Source: CAWBJP01 sp044867425 (lineage in GTDB: Bacteria; Actinomycetota; Acidimicrobiia; IMCC26256; BP-133). Taken from it: a stretch of DNA of 64,000 nucleotides. The stretch spans positions 18,945-82,944 of the forward strand of contig JBIOUX010000220.1 of the NCBI GenBank assembly GCA_044867425.1, in the 5' to 3' direction. The notes under the pieces are model-generated. The model was not told the DNA's origin and made no database searches. It saw only the letters and a list, made by a program, of their open reading frames with translations. Both the position numbers and the translations under genes were made by a program. Positions 51,230-60,844 of the stretch are shown piece by piece (positions within the stretch are counted from its first letter, which is position 1; each line of letters begins with the position of its first letter).

Positions 51230-52366
51230 ATGGGACCGAGATCGAGGACGGCCGTGTGGGTGAGCGCCCTCGGCATCGGTCTCTTCCAGGTCGTCGGGTC
51301 CTTCGGAGCGGCCGGCAACCAGCCGGAGCGCAAGGCCATCGACGGCCTCGCCCTGGTGCTGGTGCTGGCCGGGCCGGCGGCGCTGGCCGTCCGGGACCGG
51401 TGGCCACTCGGGGCCGCGGCCGTGGCGCTGGCAGCGGCGGATGTCTACATCGGGCTGGGTTACCCCTACGGCCCGATCTTCGTCAGCGCCGTCGTCGGCC
51501 TGTTCACCGCCATCCAGGCGGGCTACCGGCGCCCGACGTGGATCCTGGCCGGGCTCGGGTTCGCCGGCCACCTGGTGGCTTCCCTCGTGGATCCGAGGGC
51601 CCGCCCGCACGAGCCGGAGTGGGTGCACCTGGCGCTGGTGGCCGGCTGGCTGGTCGTCGTCCTGGCCGTCGCCGAGCTGGTACGCACCCGCCGGGAGCGG
51701 GCCGCCGAGCTGGCCCGGGCCGCCGAGGAGGAGGAGCGGCGCCGGGCCGGCGAGCAGCGGCTGCGGATGGCCCAGGAGCTCCACGACGTGCTGGCCCACA
51801 ACATCTCCCTCATCAACGTCCAGGCCGGCGTGGCCCTGCACCTCATCGACGAGCAGCCGGAGCAGGCCCGGTCGGCCCTGGCCAACATCAAGGAAGCGAG
51901 CCGGGATGCGCTCCACGAGCTGCGCACCGCCCTCGACCTGCTGCGCCACGGCCCCGAATCCGAGGCGCCCCGCTCCCCCGCCCCCCGGCTGGCCGACCTC
52001 GACGCGCTGGTGGCCGGCGTCCGGGCCGGCGGCCTCGACGTGTGGGTCCAACGCCAGGGGGCACCGGCGCCGCTGCCGTCGGCCGTCGAGCTGGCCGCCT
52101 ACCGGATCGTCCAGGAGGCGCTCACCAACGTCACGCGCCACGCCCGGGCCCGGGCCGTCACCGTCACCCTCCGCTACGGGGACGGCGTCACCGTCGAGGT
52201 GGTCGACGACGGCGTCGGCGGCCCGCCCGGGCCCGGCAACGGTATCGCCGGTATGCGGGAGCGGGCGGCCGCCCTCGGGGGCACGGTGGAGGCCGGGGCC
52301 CTCCCCGGTGGTGGCTTCCGGGTCCTGGCCCGCCTCCCCGGCGACCGGGCCGTGAGCGAACCGTGA
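51230..52366 (+). CDS. NarL/DesK-type sensor histidine kinase
   Basis: A 378-residue kinase. Four or five membrane helices form the N-terminal sensor part (residues about 5-145). A coiled linker follows, then the HisKA_3 phosphoacceptor motif MAQELHDVLAH (His185). The ATPase domain has the N-box VQEALTNVTRHARA and G-box VEVVDDGVGGPPGPGNGIAGM. It overlaps the response-regulator gene by GTGA, so the two form a coupled two-component system. The ABC transporter downstream at 53117 may be its target. ATG 51230 is the start that brings in the first helix. Confidence 0.9.
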   Translation: MGPRSRTAVWVSALGIGLFQVVGSFGAAGNQPERKAIDGLALVLVLAGPAALAVRDRWPLGAAAVALAAADVYIGLGYPYGPIFVSAVVGLFTAIQAGYRRPTWILAGLGFAGHLVASLVDPRARPHEPEWVHLALVAGWLVVVLAVAELVRTRRERAAELARAAEEEERRRAGEQRLRMAQELHDVLAHNISLINVQAGVALHLIDEQPEQARSALANIKEASRDALHELRTALDLLRHGPESEAPRSPAPRLADLDALVAGVRAGGLDVWVQRQGAPAPLPSAVELAAYRIVQEALTNVTRHARARAVTVTLRYGDGVTVEVVDDGVGGPPGPGNGIAGMRERAAALGGTVEAGALPGGGFRVLARLPGDRAVSEP

Positions 52367-53028
52367 TCGAGGTTCTCCTGGCCGACGACCAGGCCCTGGT
52401 GCGGGCCGGGTTCCGGGCGCTGCTCGACGCCCAGGACGACATCACCGTCACCGGCGAGGCGGCCGACGGCGAGGCGGCCGTACGCCTGGCGCTCGAGCTG
52501 CGGCCCGATGTCGTCCTCATGGACATCCGCATGCCCGGTGTCGACGGCCTCGACGCCACCCGGCGCATCGCCGGGGACGAGCGGCTGTCGGCGGTCAAGG
52601 TCGTTATCCTGACCACCTTCGACCTCGACGAGTACGTCTTCGAAGCCATCCGCTCGGGGGCCAACGGGTTCCTGGTCAAGGACACCGAGCCGGCCGAGCT
52701 GGTCCGGGCCGTGCGGGCGGTGGTGGCGGGCGACGCCCTGCTCTCCCCCCGGGTCACCCGGCGGTTGATCGAGGAGTTCGCCATCCGGGCCAAGGACCCG
52801 GCCGGCGTCCCCGACCTCGCCCGCCTCACCGAACGGGAGCGGGAGGTGGTCACGCTCGTCGCCGGCGGCCTCACCAACGACGAGATCGCCCAGCGCCTGA
52901 TCATGAGCGGGGCGACGGCCAAGACCCACGTGAGCCGGGCCATGGTCAAAGTCGGGGCCCGGGACCGGGCCCAGCTGGTGGTCTTCGCCTACGAGGCCGG
53001 CCTCGTCCGCCCCGGCTGGGCGAGCTGA
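52363..53028 (+). CDS. NarL/FixJ-type response regulator
   Basis: A 221-residue regulator. The receiver domain has LLADDQALVRAG, phosphoacceptor Asp54 in LMDIRMPGVDGL, and the switch Thr/Lys region with LTTFD and LVKDTEP. The C-terminal LuxR helix-turn-helix reads LTEREREVVTLVAGGLTNDE and AKTHVSRAMVKVGARDRAQL. Phosphorylation by the preceding kinase would activate DNA binding. GTG 52363 overlaps the kinase stop. The ABC transporter 90 bases downstream is a candidate regulon member. Confidence 0.92.
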   Translation: MIEVLLADDQALVRAGFRALLDAQDDITVTGEAADGEAAVRLALELRPDVVLMDIRMPGVDGLDATRRIAGDERLSAVKVVILTTFDLDEYVFEAIRSGANGFLVKDTEPAELVRAVRAVVAGDALLSPRVTRRLIEEFAIRAKDPAGVPDLARLTEREREVVTLVAGGLTNDEIAQRLIMSGATAKTHVSRAMVKVGARDRAQLVVFAYEAGLVRPGWAS

Positions 53029-53116
53029 CACGGCTGAGCGGATACCTCAGGGGGAGTAGGCGGAGAGCCTCCGCCGGGCGGACGACACCCAGCGGGCTCA
53101 GGTCGACGATGGGGCC

Positions 53117-54040
53117 ATGACCGATTCCGCCATCTCCGTCACCGGACTGACCAAGCGCTACGGCGCCCGCACCGTCGTCTCCGCTTTCAACCTCGATCTG
53201 CCCGCCGGTGTCGTCGCCGGGTTCGTCGGCCCCAACGGCGCCGGCAAGACGACCACCATGGCCATGCTCCTGGGGCTGGTCCGGCCCACCGCCGGGACCG
53301 GCACCGTGCTCGGCCGGCCGATCGACGACCCCGCCGCCTACCTTCCCGAGGTGGGCGCCCTCATCGAGAGCCCCGCCTTCTACCCGTCGCTCTCGGGCGC
53401 CGGGAACCTTCGGGTCTTCGCCACCGTCGCCGGGCATGACCCGGCGCCCATCCCCGACCTGCTGGTCCGGGTCGGCCTCGGCGACCGGGGCGACGACCGG
53501 TATCGGAGCTACTCGCTGGGCATGAAGCAGCGTCTCGGGATCGCCGCCGCCCTGTTGGGCGACCCCCGGCTGCTCATCCTCGACGAACCCGCCAACGGGC
53601 TCGACCCCCAGGGCGTCAGGGAGATGCGGGCCCTGGTGGGCAACCTGGCCGGCCGCGGGCGGACCGTCCTGGTGTCGTCCCATGACCTGAGCGAGCTGGA
53701 GCAGATCTGCGACTGGCTGGTGCTGATCGACACCGGCCGCTGCCTCTACCAGGGTCCGACCCGCGACCTCCTGGCCGGCGTCGCCGGGGGGCTGGCCGTG
53801 GTGCCCGAGCGGCCCGCCGACCTTCCCGCCCTGTGCCGGCTGCTGGCCGCCCGGGGCCATGACGTGACGCTGGGCGACGACCGGCTGGTGCTGGCGGTCG
53901 ACGGCCACCGGGTCGGGGACCTGGCGGCGGCGGTGAACCGCACCGCCTTCGACGCCGGGATGGTGCTGGTGGAGCTCAGCCCGCTGCGTACGACGCTCGA
54001 GGACCAGTACCTGGCGATGGTGCAGGGAGGTGCCCGATGA
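53117..54040 (+). CDS. ABC transporter ATP-binding protein
   Basis: A 307-residue ATPase with Walker A GPNGAGKTT at residues 38-46, signature YSLGMKQRLGIAAAL, Walker B LLILDEPANGLDP and the H-loop VLVSSHDLSELEQI. The C-terminal 90 residues are an extra domain as in drug- or bacitracin-type export ATPases. It overlaps the permease gene by ATGA. Next to a NarL/DesK-type two-component system, it fits the arrangement of regulated antibiotic- or lipid-export systems, but the substrate is not known. Confidence 0.92.
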   Translation: MTDSAISVTGLTKRYGARTVVSAFNLDLPAGVVAGFVGPNGAGKTTTMAMLLGLVRPTAGTGTVLGRPIDDPAAYLPEVGALIESPAFYPSLSGAGNLRVFATVAGHDPAPIPDLLVRVGLGDRGDDRYRSYSLGMKQRLGIAAALLGDPRLLILDEPANGLDPQGVREMRALVGNLAGRGRTVLVSSHDLSELEQICDWLVLIDTGRCLYQGPTRDLLAGVAGGLAVVPERPADLPALCRLLAARGHDVTLGDDRLVLAVDGHRVGDLAAAVNRTAFDAGMVLVELSPLRTTLEDQYLAMVQGGAR

Positions 54041-54831
54041 CCAGGATCATCCAGGCGGAGCTGCTTCGCCTCCTCCGGCGCCGGACGCTGCTGGTCATGG
54101 CCGCCGGCTCCGTGCTCTTCTCGGTGGTGGCCACGCTGACCGTCTTCTCGTCGGCCCGGGCACCGGGCGTGGCGCCCACCCGGGGCCGGGGCGGCACCAC
54201 CCTGGCCGCCCTGGCCGGCCACGGTGGCGGCACGGAGGCCTTCGCCGTGGGCGCCTCCTTCCTGGGTTTCTTCGTGTTCGTGACCTTCATCGCCCTGCTG
54301 GCCGGCGAGTTCTCCGGCGGTACCTTCCGGGCGCTCCTGCTCCGGGACCCGCACCGGCTGCGGCTCATCACCGGCAAGCTGGCCGGCATCCTGGGTGTGG
54401 CCGGCGCGATGGTGGCCGGGGCCGAGGCCTGCACCTTCGTGGCCTCGCTGATCGTGGCTCCCACCAAGGACATCCCGACGGCCGACTGGTTCTCCATCGC
54501 CAGCCTGGGGGCGGCCGTCCGCGACTACGCCACCGTCTTCGCCGGCGTGGCCGGCTGGGCCGTGTTCGGCACGACCCTGGCCGTGATCTTCCGGTCGACG
54601 CCGATCGCCCTGGGCGTGGGCTTCGCCTGGGCCGGCCCGTTCGAGAACATCGTCGTGGACTCGTGGCGGACCGGGTACCGGATCTTCCCGGGCCAGGTGC
54701 TCGCCTCCCTGATCCGGGGCGGCTCCACCGAGCTGGGCGTGGGCCGGGCCCTCGTCACCGCCGCCCTCTACACCGGCGTCGCCGCCGCCGTCGCCCTGGC
54801 CCTCGTCCGTCGCCGGGACGTCACCGCCTGA
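54037..54831 (+). CDS. ABC transporter permease (ABC-2 type)
   Basis: A 264-residue membrane protein with about six hydrophobic segments. It opens with a cytoplasmic basic stretch (RIIQAELLRLLRRRTLLVMA), as in ABC-2 export permeases, and the FVTFIALLAGEFSGGTFRALL segment is the characteristic amphipathic/turn element. It ends in a helix and RRRDVTA. It pairs with the overlapping ATPase at 53117 to make a two-component exporter. Confidence 0.87.
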   Translation: MTRIIQAELLRLLRRRTLLVMAAGSVLFSVVATLTVFSSARAPGVAPTRGRGGTTLAALAGHGGGTEAFAVGASFLGFFVFVTFIALLAGEFSGGTFRALLLRDPHRLRLITGKLAGILGVAGAMVAGAEACTFVASLIVAPTKDIPTADWFSIASLGAAVRDYATVFAGVAGWAVFGTTLAVIFRSTPIALGVGFAWAGPFENIVVDSWRTGYRIFPGQVLASLIRGGSTELGVGRALVTAALYTGVAAAVALALVRRRDVTA

Positions 54832-54906
54832 GGGGACCACGCGACATCAGAAACCGCTCAGCCTCCCGTCAGCGCCGCCACAGGTTGGGCACCGACTCTG
54901 GGCACC

Positions 54907-55377
54907 ATGTCAACGAAAATCCTGGTGGGACTCCTCGCCCTCGCAGCACTCGGCGTCGCCTGTGACTCGGGTTCGGACACCACCGACCAGGTCAAGGGAG
55001 CCGTCGAGGAACGGGTCAGCACCCTGACGGCGGCGGTCGCCGACGGCATCGAGGGCCTCCCCGTCCCCCGAGAAGCAGCTTCGCCCGTCGTGGAGACCTC
55101 CACCGCCCGGACCTTCAACCTGCCGAGTCCGGTGTCGGTGGCCGACGCCCACACCTGGTTCTCCGCTCATCTGCCCGAAGGGCGCTCGTTCAAGGGTTGG
55201 AGCTGGTGCAGCAAGGCCCAGGACAGCCTAGGGGTGACCTGGCTCTGGCAGCGGGTGAACGATGCCGTGGTTGGCACCTTGAGCGTCGAGGTGGGCCGGG
55301 ACGACCGCACGGAGCAGGCTTATGTCCTCACCGTCGTTCGCCCGGACCACAACCCTCAGACCTGCCACGCCGACTGA
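54907..55377 (+). CDS. small lipoprotein of unknown function
   Basis: A 156-residue protein with a signal peptide and lipobox (LGVACDSGSD; Cys at residue 19). The mature part has a Ser/Thr/Val-rich segment and a globular C-terminal domain beginning FNLPSPVSVADAHTWFSAHL and containing GWSWCSKAQDSLGVTWLWQR. No family is recognised. The protein should be lipid-anchored outside the cytoplasmic membrane. It follows the permease gene by 75 bases on the same strand. Confidence 0.68.
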   Translation: MSTKILVGLLALAALGVACDSGSDTTDQVKGAVEERVSTLTAAVADGIEGLPVPREAASPVVETSTARTFNLPSPVSVADAHTWFSAHLPEGRSFKGWSWCSKAQDSLGVTWLWQRVNDAVVGTLSVEVGRDDRTEQAYVLTVVRPDHNPQTCHAD

Positions 55378-55394
55378 CGCACCGAGCCGGGTGT

Positions 55395-57845
55395 TCAGTC
55401 CAGGAGGTTGACGACGCGGCGCTCGACGTACTCGAGACCGAGTTCCCGAGCGATCATGAACGCCGAGGTGAGGAGCTCCCGCGCCCGATCAGCGTCCCCT
55501 CGTGCGCGGCGGCGAAGGCGCATCCGGGCTCAATCGACATGGGTGCGAGCGAGCCAGGCCGGGGCGCTGTTGCGGGTGTGGATCGCGGCCGTAGCCCAAA
55601 AGTGCATCTCCGCCTGCTGAAATCGTCCCAGGGTGGTGGCGAGCATGCACATGGCGGACGACCACACAAGGTCGTAGGGAATGCCGGCAAACCTGGCGGA
55701 GGCGTCGACGGCGAAGACGGTGCGAGCGTCGTCCAGACGGTCAAGCTCGCAGTAGCAGAGGGCCAGCAGAGCCCGGAACCCGGGGATGCCGGGATTGTCG
55801 GCCACCTGTTGGGCGACCGGGTCGATTCCCCGATGCGTCCCGCCAGCAGCTCGCACCACGAGCGGTGGAACCGGGCGTACCAGCCGAGCGCGGGTTGGCC
55901 GAGAGCCTCCACCCAGCTGTCGAGCTCGGCCAGCCGCTCTTCGGCCTCGTCCATGCCGCCTCCCGCCCCGACGGCCCACACGCGGTACTGCAGCGCCCAG
56001 AACCGCTCGAGCGGGTCGCCGAGGCGAGCCGTGATGTCGAGGTTCTCGGTCGTGTTCTGCAACAGCTCCCCGGCGCACTCCGGCACTTGGAGGGCGCTGT
56101 GGCGGACGTTGAGCACCCGAGCCACGGTGGCGTCGTCGCCCACCTGCCGGGCCACGGACAGCGCCTCGGCGGCCAGGGCCCGCCGGCGCTCCCACTCCCC
56201 CGAATAGGTGAGCTCAGCCGCCAGTGCGGCCAGCAACCGGGCCCGTTCCGAAGAGTCCCGGTCCCCGAGGGCGTCGACTGCCTCCTGCAGGACCGCCACC
56301 CGCTCCGAATCGGAGATGCCCGCGACGCTGTGGAGGCCCCGGTTGTTGGCCAGAGCCGCCCGGACGAGCCGGTCGGTGTCGCCCAGGCGCCGGGCGACGG
56401 CGGCCGCCTCCAGGAGGGTCTCCCGGAAGGCGGGCTGTCCGGCCCGGCGTTGCGCCTCCCCGAGGTCGATCAGTAGCTCCGCCCGCTGGTCCTCAGCCAC
56501 GGCGGGCAGGGTGTCGTGCAGCTCGAGGGCCTGGAGATACCAGGCCACCGCCTCCTCCGGGGCCAGGTGAGCGAGGGCACGATCTCCCGCCCGCCGGGCG
56601 TAGTGGATGGTCTGGAGGACGTCAACGGGCCGGGTGGCGGCCACCGAGTGACGGGCCAGCTCCGCCACATGCTCGCCGGGTTCGTCGCCGTACAGCGTCT
56701 CGAGGGCAGCCGCCACCCGCTGGTGGGCCCGCACCCGCCGGAGGGCGCTCAACTCGTCGTAGAGGACGTGCTGGATCAGCGAATGGGAAAATGTGAACCG
56801 CGCCGACTGACCGGGGACTTCCTGAGCGACGGCGGCGGCGGTGGCCTCGTCCAGCGCATCGAGCAAATGGTCTTCGGGCAGCCCGCTGACGGTGCCCAGC
56901 AGGGCGAGGTCGAAGTCATGGCCGATGACGGCCGCCAGGGACAGCACCTGACGGGTTTCCTCCCCGAGGCGCTCAAGCCGCTGCCCGATCACCTCCCGCA
57001 CGCTGACCGGCAGGCCGAACTCCTCCCAGGCCGAGGTCCTTGTCGCATCGCCCGTAGAGCACGAGGGCGCCGGCGCCGTGGGCGGTCCGGGCCAGTTCGC
57101 CGGACAGAGCGGTCTTGCCGATGCCCGCCTCACCGGCGACGAGCATGACCTGGCGCCGCCCGGTGGCCGCTTCCTTCCACGCCGCCTTCAATGCCGCCCG
57201 CTCCTCCGCCCGACCGAAGAAGCCGAACGGCGGCGCCACCCGCAGCCGGTCGGGCAACGGCACCACGAGCCGGACCGCCGCCGTCGGCGGGGTCAGCTCC
57301 GTTGCCGCGGGCATGGGCGATTCTTCGCCGGCCGGCTCCCAGTCGACCTCATAGGCGGCCACGGGGGCGGGAAGTCCCTTCAGGTCGAGCTGGCCCACCT
57401 CCCGGAACCGGTGCCGGCGTCGGGCCGCCACCAGGGTATGGACGATCTCGGAGACCAGCACCTGGCCGGCGGCGGCGTGGGCGCAGCGGCGGGCGGCTTC
57501 GACCACGGGCGTCCCGAACCAGTCGTCGTCCTCCACGGTGGCCTCACCGGCGCTCACCCCTACGCGCAGGCCCAGATCCAGATCAGGGTGCACTGCCGCC
57601 AGCCGGGCGATCCCCTGCTGCATGGCGATCCCGCACGACACCGCCTCGGTGCCCGAAGTGAACGAGGCCATGATCCCGTCGCCGAGGTTCTTGACCTCTT
57701 CACCGTTGTGCTCCGCCACGGCGTCCCGGAACACGCTCTGGATGGCGCGCCACAACGGGTCGGCAGCGTCATCGCCGATTCTGGACCGCAGCGCTGAAGA
57801 ACCGATGAGATCAGAAAAGACGAAGGTGGCGATCCTCGTCGTCAT
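55395..57845 (-). pseudogene. decayed class III cyclase/AAA ATPase protein
   Basis: The first part (ATG 57845) is a class III cyclase domain (TFVFSDLIGSSAL and LGDGIMASF) and then an AAA start with P-loop GEAGIGKTA. Near 57030-57040, right after RCDKDLG, the Walker B part and roughly 200 expected residues are missing, and the frame changes to SAWEEFGLPVSVREVIG. A second frame change occurs near 55820-55835 (GRIGES then AQQVADNPGIPG). Near 55528 a TGA replaces an expected Trp before ARMRLRRRARGDAD. At least three defects make it a pseudogene. An intact relative lies at 17365-20625. Confidence 0.8.
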
Positions 57846-57958
57846 CGCCGCTCTCCCTGTTCGCCCGGCTGACGGTACTCGCCTCCGTCGGGTCAGCCGT
57901 AACCAGGTCCGGAACTGTTTACCGTCTCGACGGCCTTCCTTCGGTCCTGGTCCAGGGG

Positions 57959-58504
57959 TCAGAAATGGGCCAGACCGGTCGCATCCATGAGCCAGCTCCC
58001 AGGCCCGCGGTCGTCGAGTATCCACAGCTCCAGGGACCGGGCGGCCTGGATGATGCCCACGCCCTCCAGGCAGGTGAAGCCGACGCGCCAGTCCCCGAGG
58101 GGATGGCGCTTGCGCAGCGACTCGAGCAGCTCCCGGCAGGGGTCGGTGGCGTCATCAGTGGTGACGAAGGCGAGATCCCCAGCGCCGATGCGCTTTGCAG
58201 CTACCGGTGACAGCGCCTCCAGCGCCAGCTCCCACGCCGCTCGCAGCGTGGCCTCCTCCTCCCTGGCTCCGGGCCGGTCGGTCACGCGGTCAGACGCCCG
58301 ACGGCCTGGATGATCGAGCGGAGCCCTCGGCGTGGAAGGCACGGTTCGCGCCGGAGGCATCCGCGGCGACTCCGGTGGTCGCCAGGCGACGAACACCAGA
58401 TATCGGACGGCGGGAGGGCAGGGCAGGTGGCCGCCCAGGACGGCGGCGAGCGAGAACGAGCCGGCGGTCCACAGGTACTCACCGGATTCGTGGAAGGCGA
58501 GCAT
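57959..58504 (-). CDS. hypothetical protein
   Basis: A 181-residue protein with no recognised domain. It begins MLAFHESGEYLWTAGSFSLA, has a proline-rich middle, and ends with a helical, Leu-rich region (WELALEALSPVAAKRIGAGD then RVGFTCLEGVGIIQAARSLE). ATG 58504 has GGGAGAG just upstream. It is divergent from the gene at 58578, and lies about 110 bases upstream of the broken cyclase gene on the same strand. It may be a host-specific gene. Confidence 0.5.
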   Translation of the reverse strand: MLAFHESGEYLWTAGSFSLAAVLGGHLPCPPAVRYLVFVAWRPPESPRMPPARTVPSTPRAPLDHPGRRASDRVTDRPGAREEEATLRAAWELALEALSPVAAKRIGAGDLAFVTTDDATDPCRELLESLRKRHPLGDWRVGFTCLEGVGIIQAARSLELWILDDRGPGSWLMDATGLAHF

Positions 58505-58577
58505 CCATCTCTCCCATCGGCACCGGGTCGCTCCGGTTGAGGAGACGGAAGGGACAACCGTGCCGTAGGGTGCGCCG

Positions 58578-59072
58578 ATGGCAGGGCGCGACGGATCACC
58601 ACCCGCCGGCCGGCTGCCGGATTGGCGCCGGCGCAGGCTTGTCCGTTTTGGCGGCCTCGTCCTCGCCGGTGCCCTGGCGCTGGGGTATTTCATAGGGGGA
58701 AGCTTCGAGGGTCCCCGCTACCGCGTCCCCGTCACCGGGACCGTCGTCCGGGAGGATCCGGCCCCGCCGGGGCTCTATGCCATGATCGTCGTGGCTTACG
58801 AGCTGGGCGGGAAGCGGTACACGACCCGGCTCCCCGGTGCTCGCAACACCGGGTCCGACGTCGAGTCGTTCCGGCCCGGCGACCAGGTCCCCCTACTCGC
58901 CTCGGAGGACGACCCGACCCTCGTCTACCGCCCCGGGGGGCCGTCCATCGGCAACGACAACCGGGCCCCGGCCGCCGTGGTCGCCATCGGGGTGGTCATC
59001 CTCGGCCTTGCCTTCCTCGCCCCGAAGCGGGTCGCTCCCAGCAGCTGGGGCCGGTGGCTGCGCATGGATTGA
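58578..59072 (+). CDS. DUF3592-like membrane protein
   Basis: A 164-residue protein. A basic cytoplasmic N-terminus leads to a hydrophobic helix (FGGLVLAGALALGYFIGG). A beta-rich extracytoplasmic part follows (VTGTVVREDPAPPGLYAMIVVAY-like strands, with ESFRPGDQVPLLASEDDP typical of DUF3592 domains). A second helix (VVAIGVVILGLAFLAP) closes the protein. The function of the family is unknown. Confidence 0.72.
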   Translation: MAGRDGSPPAGRLPDWRRRRLVRFGGLVLAGALALGYFIGGSFEGPRYRVPVTGTVVREDPAPPGLYAMIVVAYELGGKRYTTRLPGARNTGSDVESFRPGDQVPLLASEDDPTLVYRPGGPSIGNDNRAPAAVVAIGVVILGLAFLAPKRVAPSSWGRWLRMD

Positions 59073-59083
59073 GCTGGGCGGGG

Positions 59084-60844
59084 TCAGCGGATGAGGACCC
59101 CGCCCGTGGCCGGGATCGGCACCGCGGTGGTGGGATCGGGGGCCATGGTCAGGCTGCCTCCACCGGAGAGCTCGAGGTGGTAGGAGATGAACTGGGCCGA
59201 CTGTTGGGAGAGCCCGCCGCCACCGGTGACCTTGAAGGGGATCGCCTCGGGCGTGAAGAACACGCCGGACAGTTGCAGCCCGCCGCCGCCGTTGATCGTG
59301 AAGGCGTCGCTGATCTCAGACCACAGCGACAGGCCTTCGAAGGGCCCCGCGCTCGGAGGCGTCCAGCTCGGGGCGGCGCCACCGGTGTCCTTGATGGCCC
59401 CGGCCTTCTGGTACACGAAAACGTGGTTGAGGTTCAGGGCCCCACCCGTGATGTTCATCTCACCGTTGCGCATGTACACGAAGGCGGCGTTGGCGCTGGA
59501 CAAGGGGATGCACTGCACCAGCGTGGTGACCGCGGGCGGGAGGCAGCCACTGGGAAGGACCGATGACGGGTTGGCGGTGTTGAAGACGAGGGAACCGCCC
59601 GTCATCTTGATGTTGCCATCGAAGACCACGTTGCCCCCGGAGAATGTGATGTTCGTTCCCGTCCCGATGGTGAAGTTCGAGGAGCAGTTCACCCACCAGT
59701 TGCCGGCGACGGTGATCGTGCCGCTCGGGTTGCAGGAGTGGGTGGGGGACCACGGCTGGAAGGAGTCGTCGGGCGCGGCCCCGATGCTGCTGCCCACGGC
59801 GCTGGTCAGGTTGTCGATGTAGGCGGGCGTCCCGTGCGGGCAACCCTCGATCGGGATGGTGTGATAGGCGGGATAGCTGGTCTTGCAGTTGAACCGCCAG
59901 TCCACCGGCGACCGGGTGGATCGCTCACCGGCCTGGGTCGGGGCGGGACTGATACGGGGCGGGACGCCGCTGATGTCCGCGGGGTCGCAGGCATGCGCGC
60001 TGCACGACAGCGCGCCCGACGAGAAGAGGGAGATGGCCCCCGTGTTGGATCCGCCCGAGACCGCTCTGAGCATGCCGCTGGGAACGTCGAGGGTGGTCTG
60101 GGTCCCGGTACAGCCGGTGGTGCCGTTGGAGTCGAGGTTGACGAAACCGGGCACCGTGGCGGTCCCGACGGTGACCACCGTGTCGGAACCGGACACCGAC
60201 AGCGCCGGGCAGCCGAAGGGGTCGAGGAGCCAGAGCGCCGGGACGTGCTTGAGGCCCCCGTCCGACGCCTTGACGACGGCCAGCCGGCTCGTCTGGAGAC
60301 TCGAGACCCCGAAGATCCGGCCGAACGTCGTGGTGTTCCTGATCGCCACGGTGACGCCCATGCGTTTGCAGGCGCTGGTGCCGTCGTTCACCCCCGGTCC
60401 GCTGAAGTGCGGGTCGGTGAGGTCGGCGGCCAGCACCGGATACACCACCGTCACCGTGTAGGGGCCGACGGCCGCCGACGGCTTGGCCTGCGCCGGACCG
60501 CCCGGCACCGAGCAGTTGGTGAGGGCCACGTTGTTGCCGGCCTGCGCGCAGAAGTCGGAGGCCGTGATCTTGGGCGACAGGTCCGGAGCGTTGGCGTTCA
60601 CGTAGGTGATGGCGTCCTGGCATGCTCCGGCCGGGTTGCCGTTGCTCAGGTTCTTGCCGGCGCCCAGGCTGGCCATGTCGGCGATGGACTGGGCTTCATT
60701 GGCACTGACGCGTTGCAGGCCGAAGTCGACGAGGAGGCCGGCCATGCCCATCAGCACGGTCATGAGCAGGGTGAAAAGGACCATCACGGCGCCGGTCTCG
60801 TCATCCGGGGCACGACGCCGCCGGGGGGCCATCGGCCGGCTCAT
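59084..60844 (-). CDS. TadG-like Tad/Flp pilus-associated protein
   Basis: A 586-residue protein. The N-terminus has a basic stretch and a TadE/TadG-type membrane helix (MVLFTLLMTVLMGMAGLLVDFG) followed by NEAQSIADMASLGAGKNLSNGN, the classic TadG pattern for the processed, exposed domain. The long C-terminal region (residues about 250-586) is Gly/Ser/Thr-rich with polymer-like beta-repeats (GGGLQLSGVFF, SGGGSLTM). It begins in ATGA overlap with the TadE-like gene. No tadA, tadB, tadC or flp pilin gene lies in the window, so the rest of the machinery is elsewhere or absent. Confidence 0.75.
   Translation of the reverse strand: MSRPMAPRRRRAPDDETGAVMVLFTLLMTVLMGMAGLLVDFGLQRVSANEAQSIADMASLGAGKNLSNGNPAGACQDAITYVNANAPDLSPKITASDFCAQAGNNVALTNCSVPGGPAQAKPSAAVGPYTVTVVYPVLAADLTDPHFSGPGVNDGTSACKRMGVTVAIRNTTTFGRIFGVSSLQTSRLAVVKASDGGLKHVPALWLLDPFGCPALSVSGSDTVVTVGTATVPGFVNLDSNGTTGCTGTQTTLDVPSGMLRAVSGGSNTGAISLFSSGALSCSAHACDPADISGVPPRISPAPTQAGERSTRSPVDWRFNCKTSYPAYHTIPIEGCPHGTPAYIDNLTSAVGSSIGAAPDDSFQPWSPTHSCNPSGTITVAGNWWVNCSSNFTIGTGTNITFSGGNVVFDGNIKMTGGSLVFNTANPSSVLPSGCLPPAVTTLVQCIPLSSANAAFVYMRNGEMNITGGALNLNHVFVYQKAGAIKDTGGAAPSWTPPSAGPFEGLSLWSEISDAFTINGGGGLQLSGVFFTPEAIPFKVTGGGGLSQQSAQFISYHLELSGGGSLTMAPDPTTAVPIPATGGVLIR

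Noticed and set aside
55197..56207. Plus-strand frame opposite the broken cyclase gene
   Set aside because: No domain is present, and the minus strand shows clear family motifs even though they are broken.
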